From: Brachycybe producta
Lineage: Eukaryota > Arthropoda > Diplopoda > Playtdesmida > Andrognathidae
NCBI GenBank assembly: GCA_036925085.1
Contig: JAUPFP010000002.1
Location: forward strand, 1 to 64,000
Reading direction: 5' to 3'
Length of the DNA stretch: 64,000 bases
Every line of letters starts with the position of its first letter. Within the stretch, counting starts at the first letter, position 1. The translations under genes were made by a program, and so were the position numbers. Shown in pieces: positions 1 through 15,000 of this stretch. Below the pieces are notes generated by a model that was not told the DNA's origin, did not search any database, and saw only the letters and a program-made list of their open reading frames with translations.

Positions 1-3000
1 ATTTTTTTTGAAAATTTTTTTTAAAAATTTTTTTTTTAAAATTTTTTTTGAAAATTTTTTTGAAAATTTTTTTTGAAAATTTTTTTTAAAAATTTTTTTT
101 AAAAATTTTTTTTGAAATTTTTTTTTAAAATTTTTTTTTGAAATTTTTTTTTGAAATTTTTTTTTGAAATTTTTTTTTGAAATTTTTTTTTGAAATTTTT
201 TTTTGAAATTTTTTTTTGAAATTCTTTTTTGAAATTTTTTTTTGAAATTCTTTTTTGAAATTTTTTTTTGAAAATTTTTTTTGAAAATTTTTTTTGAAAA
301 TTTTTTTTGAAAATTTTTTTTGAAAATTTTTTTTAAAAATTTTTTTGAAAACTTTTTGAAAATTTTTTTTGAAAATTTTTTTTGAAAATGTTTTTTGAAA
401 ATTTTTTTTGAAAATTTTTTTTGAAAATATTTTTTAAAAATTTTTTTTGAAAATTTTTTTTAAAAATTTTTTTTGAAAATTTTTTTTGAAATTTTTTTTT
501 GAATTTTTTTTTTGAAAATTTTTTTGAAAATTCTTTTTTAAATTTTTTTTTTAAAATTTTTTTGAAAATTTTTTTTGAAAATTTTTTTTAAAAATTTTTT
601 TTGAAAATTTTTTTTGAAAATTTTTTTTGAAAATTTTTTTTAAAAATTTTTTTGAAAACTTTTTTTGAAAATTTTTTTTGAATTTTTTTTTTGAAAAATT
701 TTTTTAAATTTTTTTTGAAAATTTTTTTGAAATTTTTTTTGAAAATTTTTTTTGAAAATTTTTTTTGAAAATTTTTTTTGAAATTCTTTTTTGAAATTTT
801 TTTTTGAAAATTTTTTTTGAAAATTTTTTTTGAAAATTTTTTTTGAAAATGTTTTTTGAAAATTTTTTTTGAAAATTTTTTTTAAAATTTTTTTTAAAAA
901 TTTTTTTGAAAATTTTTTTTGAAATTTTTTTTTGAATTTTTTTTTTTGAAAATTTTTTTGAAAATTCTTTTTTAAATTTTTTTTTAAAAATTTTTTTGAA
1001 AACTTTTTTTGAAAATTTTTTTTGAATTTTTTTTTTGAAAATTTTTTTAAAATTTTTTGAAAATTTTTTTGAAAATTTTTTTTTAAAATTTTTTTTTGAA
1101 AATTTTTTTTCGAAAATTTTTTTAAATTTTTTTTTGAAAAGTGTTTTGAAAATTTTTTTTTAAAAAATTTTAATGAATCTTTTTTTAAAAATTTTTTTAG
1201 GAAAAATTTTTTTTAAAATTTTTGAAAATTTTTTTTAAAAATTTTTTTTAAATTTTTGAAAATTTTTTTTAAAAATTTTTTTTTGAAAATTTTTTTTTGA
1301 AATTTTTTTTTGAAATTTTTTTTGAAAATGTTTTTTGAAAATTTTTTTTGAAATTTTTTTTTGAAAATTTTTTTTGAAAAATATTTTTTTTAAAAATGTT
1401 TTTTAAAATTTTTTTTTTGAATATCTTTTTTGAAAAGTATTTTTTTGAAAAATGTTTTTGAAAATTTTTTTTTAAAAACTTTTTTGAAATTTTTTATTAA
1501 AATTTTTTTTTGAAATTTTTTTTTTAAATTTTTTTTGAAAATTTTTTTGAAAATTTTTTTTGAAAATTTTTTTTAAAAATTTTTTTTGAAAATTTTTTTT
1601 AAAAATTTTTTTTGAAAATTTTTTTTGAAATTTTTTTTTGAATTTTTTTTTTGAAAATTTTTTTGAAAATTCTTTTTTAAATTTTTTTTTTAAAATTTTT
1701 TTGAAAATTTTTTTTGAAATTTTTTTTGAAAATTTTTTTTTGAAAATTTTTTTTGAAAATTTTTTTTTGAAAATTTTTTTTGAAAATTTTTTTTAAAATT
1801 TTTTTGAAAACTTTTTTTGAAAATTTTTTTTGAATTTTTTTTTTGAAAAATTTTTTTAAATTTTTTTTAAAATTTTTTTGAAATTTTTTTTTTAAAATTT
1901 TTTTTTGAAAATTTTTTTTCGAAAATTTTTTTTCGAAAATTTTTTTTGAAAATTTTTTTTAAAAATTTTTTTTAAAATGTTTTTTGAAAATTTTTTTTGA
2001 AAATTTTTTTTGAAAATATTTTTTGAAAATTTTTTTTGAAAATTTTTTTTAAAAATTTTTTTTGAAAATTTTTTTTAAAAATTTTTTTTGAAAATTTTTT
2101 TTGAAATTTTTTTTTGAATTTTTTTTTTGAAAATTTTTTTGAAAATTCTTTTTTAAATTTTTTTTTAAAATTTTTTTGAAATTTTTTTTTGAAAATTTTT
2201 TTTGAAAATTTTTTTTGAAAATTTTTTTTTAAAATTTTTTTGAAAACTTTTTGAAAATTTTTTTTGAAAATTTTTTTTGAAAATGTTTTTTGAAAATTTT
2301 TTTTGAAAATTTTTTTTGAAAATATTTTTTAAAAATTTTTTTTGAAAATTTTTTTTAAAAATTTTTTTTGAAAATTTTTTTTAATAAATTTTTTTTGAAA
2401 ATTTTTTTTGAAATTTTTTTTTGAATTTTTTTTTTGAAAATTTTTTTGAAAATTCTTTTTTTAAATTTTTTTTTTAAAATTTTTTTGAAAATTTTTTTTT
2501 GAAAATTTTTTTTGAAAATTTTTTTTGAAAATGTTTTTTGAAAATTTTTTTTGAAAATTTTTTTTAAAATTTTTTTTTAAAATTTTTTTTGAAAATTTTT
2601 TTTGAAATTTTTTTTTGAATTTTTTTTTTGAAAATTTTTTTGAAAATTCTTTTTTAAATTTTTTTTTAAAAATTTTTTTGAAAACTTTTTTTGAAAATTT
2701 TTTTTGATTTTTTTTGTTGAAAAATTTTTTTAAAATTTTTTGAAAATTTTTTTGAAAATTTTTTTTTAAAATTTTTTTTTGAAAATTTTTTTTCGAAAAT
2801 TTTTTTAAAATTTTTTTTTTAAAAGTTTTTTGAAAATTTTTTTTAAAAATTTTTAATGAATCTTTTTTTAAAAATTTTTTTTAGGAAAAATTTTTTTTAA
2901 AATTTTTGAAATTTTTTTTTAAAATTTTTTTTTAAATTTTTGAAAATTTTTTTTTAAAAATTTTTTTTTTGAAATTTTTTTTTGAAATTTTTTTTTGAAA

Positions 3001-6000
3001 TTTTTTTTGAAAATGTTTTTTGAAAATTTTTTTTGAATTTTTTTTTGAAAATTTTTTTTGAAAAATATTTTTTTTAAAAAATGTTTTTTAAAATTTTTTT
3101 TTTGAATATCTTTTTTGAAAAGTATTTTTTTGAAAAATGTTTTTTGAAAATTTTTTTTTAAAAACTTTTTTGAAAATTTTTATTAAAATTTTTTTTTGAA
3201 ATTTTTTTTTTAAATTTTTTTTGAAAATTTTTTTGAAAATTTTTTTTTGAAAATTTTTTTTAAAAATTTTTTTTGAAAATTTTTTTTGAAATTTTTTTTT
3301 GAATTTTTTTTTTGAAAATTTTTTTGAAAATTCTTTTTTAAATTTTTTTTTTAAAATTTTTTTGAAAATTTTTTTTGAAAATTTTTTTGAAAATTTTTTT
3401 TGAAAATTTTTTTTGAAAATTTTTTTTTGAAATTTTTTTTGAAAATTTTTTTTAAAAATTTTTTTGAAAACTTTTTTTTGAAAATTTTTTTTGAATTTTT
3501 TTTTTGAAAAATTTTTTTAAATTTTTTTTAAAATTTTTTTGAAATTTTTTTTTTAAAATTTTTTTTTGAAAATTTTTTTTCGAAAATTTTTTTTCGAAAA
3601 TTTTTTTTGAAAATTTTTTTTAAAAATTTTTTTTAAAATGTTTTTTGAAAATTTTTTTTGAAAATTTTTTTTGAAAATATTTTTTTGAAAATTTTTTTTG
3701 AAAATTTTTTTTAAAAATTTTTTTTGAAAATTTTTTTTAAAATTTTTTTTGAAATTTTTTTTGAAATTTTTTTTTGAATTTTTTTTTTGAAAATTTTTTT
3801 GAAAATTCTTTTTTAAATTTTTTTTTTAAATTTTTTTGAAATTTTTTTTTGAAAATTTTTTTTGAAAATTTTTTTTGAAAATTTTTTTTAAAATTTTTTT
3901 TGAAAACTTTTTGAAAATTTTTTTTGAAAATTTTTTTTGAAAATGTTTTTTGAAAATTTTTTTTGAAAATTTTTTTTGAAATATTTTTTTAAAATTTTTT
4001 TTGAAATTTTTTTTAAAAATTTTTTTTGAAAATTTTTTTTAAAAATTTTTTTTGAAAATTTTTTTTGAAATTTTTTTTTGAATTTTTTTTTTTGAAAATT
4101 TTTTTGAAAATTCTTTTTTAAATTTTTTTTTTAAAATTTTTTTGAAATTTTTTTTGAAAATTTTTTTTTGAAAATTTTTTTTGAAAATTTTTTTTGAAAA
4201 TTTTTTTTGAAAATTTTTTTTGAAAATTTTTTTTAAAAATTTTTTTGAAAACTTTTTTTTGAAAATTTTTTTTGAATTTTTTTTTTGAAAATTTTTTTAA
4301 ATTTTTTTGAAAATTTTTTTTGAAAATTTTTTTTGAAATTTTTTTTGAAAATTTTTTTTGAAATTTTTTTTGAAAATTTTTTTTAAAAATTTTTTTGAAA
4401 ATTTTTTTTGAAAATTTTTTTTGAAAATTTTTTTTGAAAATTTTTTTTGAAAATTTTTTTTGAAAATTTTTTTTGAATTTTTTTTTTGAAAAATTTTTTT
4501 AAAATTTTTTGAAATTTTTTTGAAAATTTTTTTTTAAAATTTTTTTTTGAAAATTTTTCTTCGAAAATTTTTTTAAAATTTTTTTTTGAAAAATTTTTTT
4601 GAAAATTTTTTTTAAAAAAATTTAATGAAATTTTTTTTAAAAAATTTTTTAGGAAAAATTTTTTTTAAAATTTTTGAAAATTTTTTTAAAATTTTTTTTT
4701 AAATTTTTGAAAATTTTTTTTAAAGTTTTTTTTGAAAATTTTTTTTTGAAATTTTTTTTTGAAATTTTTTTTGAAAATTTTTTTTGAAAATTTTTTTTTG
4801 AAATTTTTTTTTGAAAATTTTTTTAAAAAATTTTTTTAAAAATTTTTTTTGAAAATTTTTTTTGAAAATTTTTTTTGAAAATTTTTTTGAAAAATATTTT
4901 TTTTTAAAAATGTTGTTTTAAATTTTTTTTTTGAATATCTTTTTTGAAAAGTATTTTTTTGAAAAATGTTTTTTGAAATTTTTTTTTAAAAACTTTTTTG
5001 AAAATTTTTATTAAAATTTTTTTTTGGAATTTTTTTTTGAAAATTTTTTTTGAAATTTTTTTTAAAAATTTTTTTTTAAAATTTTTTTTGAAATTTTTTT
5101 GAAAATTTTTTTTGAAAATTTTTTTTAAAATTTTTTTTAAAATTTTTTTTGAAATTTTTTTTTTAAAATTTTTTTTTGAAATTTTTTTTTGAAATTTTTT
5201 TTTGAAATTTTTTTTTGAAATTTTTTTTTGAAATTTTTTTTTTGAAATTTTTTTTTTGAAATTCTTTTTTGAAATTTTTTTTTGAAAATTTTTTTTGAAA
5301 ATTTTTTTTGAAAATTTTTTTTGAAAATTTTTTTTTGAAAATTTTTTTTAAAAATTTTTTTGAAAACTTTTTGAAAATTTTTTTTGAAAATTTTTTTTGA
5401 AAATGTTTTTTGAAAATTTTTTTTGAAAATTTTTTTTGAAAATATTTTTTAAAATTTTTTTTGAAAATTTTTTTTAAAATTTTTTTTGAAAATTTTTTTT
5501 AAAATTTTTTTTGAAAATTTTTTTTGAAATTTTTTTTTGAATTTTTTTTTTGAAAATTTTTTTGAAAATTCTTTTTTAAATTTTTTTTTTAAAATTTTTT
5601 TGAAAATTTTTTTTGAAAATTTTTTTTAAAAATTTTTTTTGAAAATTTTTTTTGAAAATTTTTTTTGAAAATTTTTTTTAAAAATTTTTTTGAAAACTTT
5701 TTTTGAAAATTTTTTTTGAATTTTTTTTTTGAAAAATTTTTTTAAATTTTTTTGAAAATTTTTTTGAAAATTTTTTTTGAAAATTTTTTTTGAAAATTTT
5801 TTTTGAAAATTTTTTTTGAAATTCTTTTTTGAAATTTTTTTTTGAAAATTTTTTTTGAAAATTTTTTTTGAAAATTTTTTTTGAAAATGTTTTTTGAAAA
5901 TTTTTTTTGAAAATTTTTTTTAAAATTTTTTTTTAAAAATTTTTTTTGAAAATTTTTTTTGAAATTTTTTTTTGAATTTTTTTTTTGAAAATTTTTTTGA

Positions 6001-9000
6001 AAATTCTTTTTTAAATTTTTTTTTAAAAATTTTTTTGAAAACTTTTTTTGAAAATTTTTTTTGAATTTTTTTTTTGAAAAATTTTTTTAAAATTTTTTGA
6101 AAATTTTTTTGAAAATTTTTTTTTAAAATTTTTTTTTGAAAATTTTTTTTCGAAAATTTTTTTAAAATTTTTTTTTGAAAAGTTTTTTGAAAATTTTTTT
6201 TAAAAAATTTTAATGAATCTTTTTTTAAAAATTTTTTTAGGAAAAATTTTTTTTAAAATTTTTGAAAATTTTTTTTAAAAATTTTTTTTTAAATTTTTGA
6301 AAATTTTTTTTAAAAATTTTTTTTTGAAAATTTTTTTTTGAAATTTTTTTTTGAAATTTTTTTTGAAAATGTTTTTTGAAAATTTTTTTTGAAATTTTTT
6401 TTTGAAAATTTTTTTTGAAAAATATTTTTTTTAAAAAATGTTTTTTAAAATTTTTTTTTTGAATATCTTTTTTGAAAAGTATTTTTTTGAAAAATGTTTT
6501 TTGAAAATTTTTTTTTAAAAACTTTTTTGAAAATTTTTATTAAAATTTTTTTTTGAAATTTTTTTTTTAAATTTTTTTTGAAAATTTTTTTGAAAATTTT
6601 TTTTGAAAATTTTTTTTAAAAATTTTTTTTGAAAATTTTTTTTAAAAATTTTTTTTGAAAATTTTTTTTGAAATTTTTTTTTGAATTTTTTTTTTGAAAA
6701 TTTTTTTGAAAATTCTTTTTTAAATTTTTTTTTTAAAATTTTTTTGAAAATTTTTTTTGAAAATTTTTTTTGAAAATTTTTTTTGAAAATTTTTTTTGAA
6801 AATTTTTTTTGAAAATTTTTTTTGAAAATTTTTTTTAAAAATTTTTTTGAAAACTTTTTTTGAAAATTTTTTTTGAATTTTTTTTTTGAAAAATTTTTTT
6901 AAATTTTTTTTAAAATTTTTTTGAAATTTTTTTTTTAAAATTTTTTTTTGAAAATTTTTTTTCGAAAATTTTTTTTCGAAAATTTTTTTTGAAAATTTTT
7001 TTTAAAAATTTTTTTTAAAATGTTTTTTGAAAATTTTTTTTGAAAATTTTTTTTGAAAATATTTTTTGAAAATTTTTTTTGAAAATTTTTTTTAAAAATT
7101 TTTTTTGAAAATTTTTTTTAAAAATTTTTTTTGAAAATTTTTTTTGAAATTTTTTTTTGAATTTTTTTTTTGAAAATTTTTTTGAAAATTCTTTTTTAAA
7201 TTTTTTTTTAAAATTTTTTTGAAATTTTTTTTTGAAAATTTTTTTTGAAAATTTTTTTTGAAAATTTTTTTTAAAAATTTTTTTGAAAACTTTTTGAAAA
7301 TTTTTTTTGAAAATTTTTTTTGAAAATGTTTTTTGAAAATTTTTTTTGAAAATTTTTTTTGAAAATATTTTTTAAAAATTTTTTTTGAAAATTTTTTTTA
7401 AAAATTTTTTTTGAAAATTTTTTTTAAAAATTTTTTTTGAAAATTTTTTTTGAAATTTTTTTTTGAATTTTTTTTTTGAAAATTTTTTTGAAAATTCTTT
7501 TTTAAATTTTTTTTTTAAAATTTTTTTGAAAATTTTTTTTGAAAATTTTTTTTGAAAATTTTTTTTGAAAATTTTTTTTGAAAATTTTTTTTGAAAATTT
7601 TTTTTGAAAATTTTTTTTAAAAATTTTTTTGAAAACTTTTTTTGAAAATTTTTTTTGAATTTTTTTTTTGAAAAATTTTTTTAAATTTTTTTGAAAATTT
7701 TTTTGAAAATTTTTTTTGAAAATTTTTTTTGAAAATTTTTTTTGAAAATTTTTTTTGAAAATTTTTTTTAAAAATTTTTTTGAAAATTTTTTTTGAAAAT
7801 TTTTTTTGAAAATTTTTTTTGAAAATTTTTTTTGAAAATTTTTTTTGAAAATTTTTTTTGAATTTTTTTTTTGAAAAATTTTTTTAAAATTTTTTGAAAA
7901 TTTTTTTGAAAATTTTTTTTTAAAATTTTTTTTTGAAAATTTTTCTTCGAAAATTTTTTTAAAATTTTTTTTTGAAAAATTTTTTGAAAATTTTTTTTAA
8001 AAAAATTTAATGAAATTTTTTTTAAAAAATTTTTTAGGAAAAATTTTTTTTAAAATTTTTGAAAATTTTTTTTAAAAATTTTTTTTTAAATTTTTGAAAA
8101 TTTTTTTTAAAAGTTTTTTTTTGAAAATTTTTTTTTGAAATTTTTTTTTGAAATTTTTTTTGAAAATTTTTTTTGAAAATTTTTTTTGAAATTTTTTTTT
8201 GAAAATTTTTTTAAAAAATTTTTTTAAAAAATTTTTTTTGAAAATTTTTTTTGAAAATTTTTTTTGAAAATTTTTTTTGAAAAATATTTTTTTTAAAAAA
8301 TGTTTTTTAAAATTTTTTTTTTGAATATCTTTTTTGAAAAGTATTTTTTTGAAAAATGTTTTTTGAAAATTTTTTTTTAAAAACTTTTTTGAAAATTTTT
8401 ATTAAAATTTTTTTTTGGAATTTTTTTTTGAAAATTTTTTTTGAAAATTTTTTTTAAAAATTTTTTTTTAAAATTTTTTTTGAAAATTTTTTTGAAAATT
8501 TTTTTTGAAAATTTTTTTTAAAAATTTTTTTTAAAAATTTTTTTTGAAATTTTTTTTTAAAATTTTTTTTTGAAATTTTTTTTTGAAATTTTTTTTTGAA
8601 ATTTTTTTTGAAATTTTTTTTTTGAAATTTTTTTTTGAAATTTTTTTTTGAAATTCTTTTTTGAAATTTTTTTTTGAAAATTTTTTTTGAAAATTTTTTT
8701 TGAAAATTTTTTTTGAAAATTTTTTTTGAAAATTTTTTTTAAAAATTTTTTTGAAAACTTTTTGAAAATTTTTTTTGAAAATTTTTTTTGAAAATGTTTT
8801 TTGAAAATTTTTTTTGAAAATTTTTTTTGAAAATATTTTTTAAAAATTTTTTTTGAAAATTTTTTTTAAAAATTTTTTTTGAAAATTTTTTTTAAAAATT
8901 TTTTTTGAAAATTTTTTTTGAAATTTTTTTTTGAATTTTTTTTTTGAAAATTTTTTTGAAAATTCTTTTTAAATTTTTTTTTTAAAATTTTTTTGAAAAT

Positions 9001-12000
9001 TTTTTTTGAAAATTTTTTTTTAAAAATTTTTTTTGAAAATTTTTTTTGAAAATTTTTTTTGAAAATTTTTTTTAAAAATTTTTTTGAAAACTTTTTTTGA
9101 AAATTTTTTTTGAATTTTTTTTTTTGAAAAATTTTTTTAAATTTTTTTGAAAATTTTTTTGAAAATTTTTTTTGAAAATTTTTTTTGAAAATTTTTTTTT
9201 GAAAATTTTTTTTGAAAATTTTTTTTAAAAATTTTTTTGAAATTTTTTTTGAAAATTTTTTTTGAAAATTTTTTTTGAAATTTTTTTTGAAAATTTTTTT
9301 TGAAAATTTTTTTTGAATTTTTGTTTTGAAAAATTTTTGAAAATTTTTTGAAATTTTTTTTGAAAATTTTTTTTTAAAATTTTTTTTTGAAAATTTTTTT
9401 TCGAAAATTTTTTTAAAATTTTTTTTTGAAAAATTTTTTGAAAATTTTTTTTAAAAAAATTTAATGAAATTTTTTTTAAAAAATTTTTTAGGAAAAATTT
9501 TTTTTAAAATTTTTGAAAATTTTTTTTAAAAATTTTTTTTTAAATTTTTGAAAATTTTTTTTAAAAGTTTTTTTTTTGAAAATTTTTTTTTGAAATTTTT
9601 TTTTGAAATTTTTTTTGAAAATTTTTTTTGAAAATTTTTTTGAAATTTTTTTTTGAAAATTTTTTTAAAAAATTTTTTTAAAAATTTTTTTTGAAAATTT
9701 TTTTTGAAAATTTTTTTTGAAAATTTTTTTTGAAAAATATTTTTTTTAAAAATGTTTTTTAAAATTTTTTTTTGAATATCTTTTTTGAAAAGTATTTTTT
9801 TGAAAAATGTTTTTTGAAAATTTTTTTTTAAAAACTTTTTTGAAAATTTTTATTAAAATTTTTTTTTGGAATTTTTTTTTGAAAATTTTTTTTGAAAATT
9901 TTTTTTAAAAATTTTTTTTTAAAATTTTTTTTAAAAATTTTTTTGAAAATTTTTTTTGAAAATTTTTTTTAAAAATTTTTTTTAAAAATTTTTTTTGAAA
10001 TTTTTTTTTTAAAATTTTTTTTTGAAATTTTTTTTTGAAATTTTTTTTTGAAATTTTTTTTTGAAATTTTTTTTTGAAATTTTTTTTTGAAATTTTTTTT
10101 TGAAATTCTTTTTTGAAATTTTTTTTTGAAAATTTTTTTTGAAAATTTTTTTTGAAAATTTTTTTTGAAATTCTTTTTTAAATTTTTTTTTTAAAATTTT
10201 TTTGAAAATTTTTTTTGAAAATTTTTTTTGAAAATTTTTTTTGAAAATTTTGTTTGAAAATTTTTTTTAAAAATTTTTTTGAAAACTTTTTTTGAAAATT
10301 TTTTTGAAAATTTTTTTTTAAAATTTTTGAAAATTTTTTTTCGAAAATTTTTTTAAAATTTTTTTTTGAAAAAGTTTTTTGAAAATTTTTTTTAAAAAAT
10401 TTTAATGAAATTTTTTTTAAAAAATTTTTTAGGAAAAATTTTTTTTAAAATTTTTGAAAATTTTTTTTAAAAATTTTTTTTTAAATTTTTGAAAATTTTT
10501 TTTAAAAATTTTTTTTTGAAAATTTTTTTTGAAAATGTTTTTTGAAAATTTTTTTTGAAAATTTTTTTTGAAAATATTTTTTGAAAATTTTTTTTGAAAA
10601 TTTTTTTTAAAAATTTTTTTTGAAAATTTTTTTTTAAAAATTTTTTTTGAATTTTTTTTAAAAGTTTTTTTTGAAATTTTTTTTTGAAATTTTTTTTTGA
10701 AATTTTTTTTTGAAATTTTTTTTTGAAATTTTTTTTTGAAATTTTTTTTTGAAATTTTTTTTTGAAATTTTTTTTGAAAATTTTTTTTGAAAATTTTTTT
10801 TGAAATTTTTTTTTGAAAATTTTTTTAAAAATTTTTTTAAAAAATTTTTTTTGAAAATTTTTTTTGAAAATTTTTTTTGAAAATTTTTTTTGAAAAATAT
10901 TTTTTTTAAAAAATGTTTTTTAAAATTTTTTTTTTGAATATCTTTTTTGAAAAGTATTTTTTTGAAAAATGTTTTTTGAAAATTTTTTTTTAAAAACTTT
11001 TTTGAAAATTTTTATTAAAATTTTTTTTTGGAATTTTTTTTTGAAAAATTTTTTTAGAAAATTTTTTTTAAAAATTTTTTTTTAAAATTTTTTTTAAAAT
11101 TTTTTTGAAATTTTTTTGTAATTTTTTTTTGAAATTTTTTTTTGAAATTTTTTTTTGAAATTTTTTTTTGAAATTTTTTTTTGAAATTTTTTTTTAAAAA
11201 ATTTTTTTAGAAAATTTTTTTTAAAAATTTTTTTTAAAAATTTTTTTTTAAAATTTTTTTTGAAATTTTTTTTTGAATTTTTTTTTTGAAAATTTTTTTT
11301 TAAAAATTTTTTTTGGAAATTTTTTTTAAAAATTTTTTTTAAAAATTTTTTCTGAAAATTTTTATTAAAATTTTTTTTTGGAATTTTTTTTTGAAAAATT
11401 TTTTTAAAAAATTTTTTTTAAAATTTTTTTTTAAAATTTTTTTGAAAATTTTTTTGAAAATTTTTTTTGAAAATTTTTTTTAAAAATTTTTTTTGAAAAT
11501 TTTTTTTGAAAATTTTTTTTAAAAATTTTTTTTTAAAATTTTTTTAAAAATTTTTTCTGAAAATTTTTTTTGAAAATGTTTTTTGAAAATTTTTTTTGAA
11601 AATTTTTTTTGAAAATTTTTTTGAAAATTTTTTTTGAAAATTTTTTTTAAAAATTTTTTTTAAAAATTTTTTTTGAAATTTTTTTTTAAAATTTTTTTTT
11701 GAAATTTTTTTTTGAAATTTTTTTTTGAAATTTTTTTTTGAAATTTTTTTTTGAAATTTTTTTTTGAAATTTTTTTTTGAAATTCTTTTTTGAAATTTTT
11801 TTTTGAAAATTTTTTTTGAAAATTTTTTTTGAAAATTATTTTTGAAAATGTTTTTTGAAAATTTTTTTTGAAAATTTTTTTTAAAAATTTTTTTTAAAAA
11901 TTTTTTTTGAAAATTTTTTTTGAAATTCTTTTTTAAATTTTTTTTTTAAAATTTTTTTGAAAATTTTTTTTGAAAATTTTTTTTGAAAATTTTTTTTGAA

Positions 12001-15000
12001 AATTTTGTTTGAAAATTTTTTTTAAAAATTTTTTTGAAAACTTTTTTTGAAAATTTTTTTTGAATTTTTTTTTTGAAAAATTTTTTTAAAATTTTTTGAA
12101 AATTTTTTTGAAAATTTTTTTTTAAAATTTTTGAAAATTTTTTTTCGAAAATTTTTTTAAAATTTTTTTTTGAAAAAGTTTTTTTAAAAAATTTTAATGA
12201 AATTTTTTTTAAAAAATTTTTTAGGAAAAATTTTTTTTAAAATTTTTGAAAATTTTTTTTAAAAATTTTTTTTTAAATTTTTGAAAATTTTTTTTAAAAA
12301 TTTTTTTTTGAAAATTTTTTTTGAAAATGTTTTTTGAAAATTTTTTTTGAAAATTTTTTTTGAAAATATTTTTTGAAAATTTTTTTTGAAAATTTTTTTT
12401 AAAAATTTTTTTTGAAAATTTTTTTTAAAAATTTTTTTTGAAATTTTTTTTAAAAATTTTTTTTGAAATTTTTTTTTGAAACTTTTTTTTGAAATTTTTT
12501 TTTGAAATTTTTTTTTGAAATTTTTTTTTGAAATTTTTTTTGAAATTTTTTTTTGAATTTTTTTTTTGAAAATTTTTTTTTAAAAATTTTTTTTGGAAAT
12601 TTTTTTTAAAAATTTTTTTTAAAAATTTTTTCTGAAAATTTTTATTAAAATTTTTTTTTGGAATTTTTTTTTGAAAAATTTTTTTAAAAAATTTTTTTTA
12701 AAAATTTTTTTTTAAAATTTTTTTGAAAATTTTTTTGAAAATTTTTTTTGAAAATTTTTTTTAAAAATTTTTTTTGAAAATTTTTTTTGAAAATTTTTTT
12801 TAAAAATTTTTTTTTAAAATTTTTTTAAAAATTTTTTCTGAAAATTTTTTTTGAAAATGTTTTTTGAAAATTTTTTTTGAAAATTTTTTTTGAAAATTTT
12901 TTTGAAAATTTTTTTTGAAAATTTTTTTTAAAAATTTTTTTTAAAAATTTTTTTTGAAATTTTTTTTTAAAATTTTTTTTTGAAATTTTTTTTTGAAATT
13001 TTTTTTTGAAATTTTTTTTTGAAATTTTTTTTTGAAATTTTTTTTTGAAATTCTTTTTTGAAATTTTTTTTTGAAAATTTTTTTTGAAAATTTTTTTTGA
13101 AAATTTTTTTTGAAAATGTTTTTTGAAAATTTTTTTTGAAAATTTTTTTTAAAAATTTTTTTTAAAAATTTTTTTTGAAAATTTTTTTTGAAATTCTTTT
13201 TTAAATTTTTTTTTTAAAATTTTTTTGAAAATTTTTTTTGAAAATTTTTTTTGAAAATTTTTTTTGAAAATTTTTTTTGAAAATTTTTTTTGAAATTCTT
13301 TTTTAAATTTTTTTTTTAAAATTTTTTTGAAAAATTTTTTTGAAAACTTTTTTTGAAAATTTTTTTTGAATTTTTTTTTTGAAAAATTTTTTTAAAATTT
13401 TTTGAAAATTTTTTTGAAAATTTTTTTTTAAAATTTTTGAAAATTTTTTTTCGAAAATTTTTTTAAAATTTTTTTTTGAAAAAGTTTTTTGAAAATTTTT
13501 TTTAAAAAATTTTAATGAAATTTTTTTTAAAAAATTTTTTAGGAAAAATTTTTTTTAAAATTTTTGAAAATTTTTTTTAAAAATTTTTTTTAAAAATTTT
13601 TTTTGAAATTTTTTTTAAAAATTTTTTTTGAAATTTTTTTTTGAAATTTTTTTTTGAAATTTTTTTTTGAAATTTTTTTTTGAAATTTTTTTTTGAAATT
13701 TTTTTTTGAAATTTTTTTTTGAAATTTTTTTTTGAAAATTTTTTTTGAAAATGTTTTTTGAAAATTTTTTTTGAAAATTTTTTTTGAAAATATTTTTTGA
13801 AAATTTTTTTTGAAAATTTTTTTTAAAAATTTTTTTTGAAAATTTTTTTTAAAAATTTTTTTTGAAATTTTTTTTAAAAATTTTTTTTGAAATTTTTTTT
13901 TGAAATTTTTTTTTGAAATTTTTTTTTGAAATTTTTTTTTGAAATTTTTTTTTGAAATTTTTTTTTGAAATTTTTTTTTGAAATTTTTTTTTGAAATTTT
14001 TTTTTGAAATTTTTTTTTGAAATTTTTTTTTGAAATTCTTTTTTGAAATTTTTTTTTGAAAATTTTTTTTGAAAATTTTTTTTGAAAATTTTTTTTGAAA
14101 ATGTTTTTTGAAAATTTTTTTTGAAAATTTTTTTTAAAAATTTTTTTTAAAAATTTTTTTTGAAAATTTTTTTTGAAATTTTTTTTTGAATTTTTTTTTT
14201 GAAAATTTTTTTGAAAATTCTTTTTTAAATTTTTTTTTTAAAATTTTTTTGAAAATTTTTTTTGAAAATTTTTTTTGAAAATTTTTTTTGAAAATTTTTT
14301 TTGAAAATTTTTTTTGAAAATTTTTTTTAAAAATTTTTTTGAAAACTTTTATTGAAAATTTTTTTTGAATTTTTTTTTGAAAAGTTTTTTTAAAATTTTT
14401 TGAAAATTTTTTTGAAAATTTTTTTTTAAAATTTTTGAAAATTTTTTTTTGAAAATTTTTTTAAAATTTTTTTTTGAAAAAGTTTTTTGAAAATTTTTTT
14501 TAAAAAATTTTTTAGAAAAAATTTTTTTTAAAAATTTTTTTTTAAATTTTTTAAATTTTTTTTTAAAAATTTTTTTTTGAAAATTTTTTTTTGAAATTTT
14601 TTTTTGAAATTTTTTTTTAAAATTTTTTTTGAAAATTTTTTTTGAAATTTTTTTTTTAAAATTTTTTTAAAAAATTTTTTTTGAAAATTTTTTTTGAAAA
14701 TTTTTTTTGAAAATTTTTTTTGAAAAATATTTTTTTTAAAAAATGTTTTTTAAAATTTTTTTTTGAATATCTTTTTTGAAAAGTATTTTTTTGAAAAATG
14801 TTTTTTGAAAATTTTTTTTTAAAAACTTTTTTGAAAATTTTTATTAAAATTTTTTTTTGGAATTTTTTTTTGAAAATTTTTTTTGAAAATTTTTTTTAAA
14901 AATTTTTTTTGAAAATTTTTTTTGAAAATTTTTTTGAAAATTCTTTTTTAAATTTTTTTTTTAAAATTTTTTTGAAAATTTTTTTTGAAAATTTTTTTTA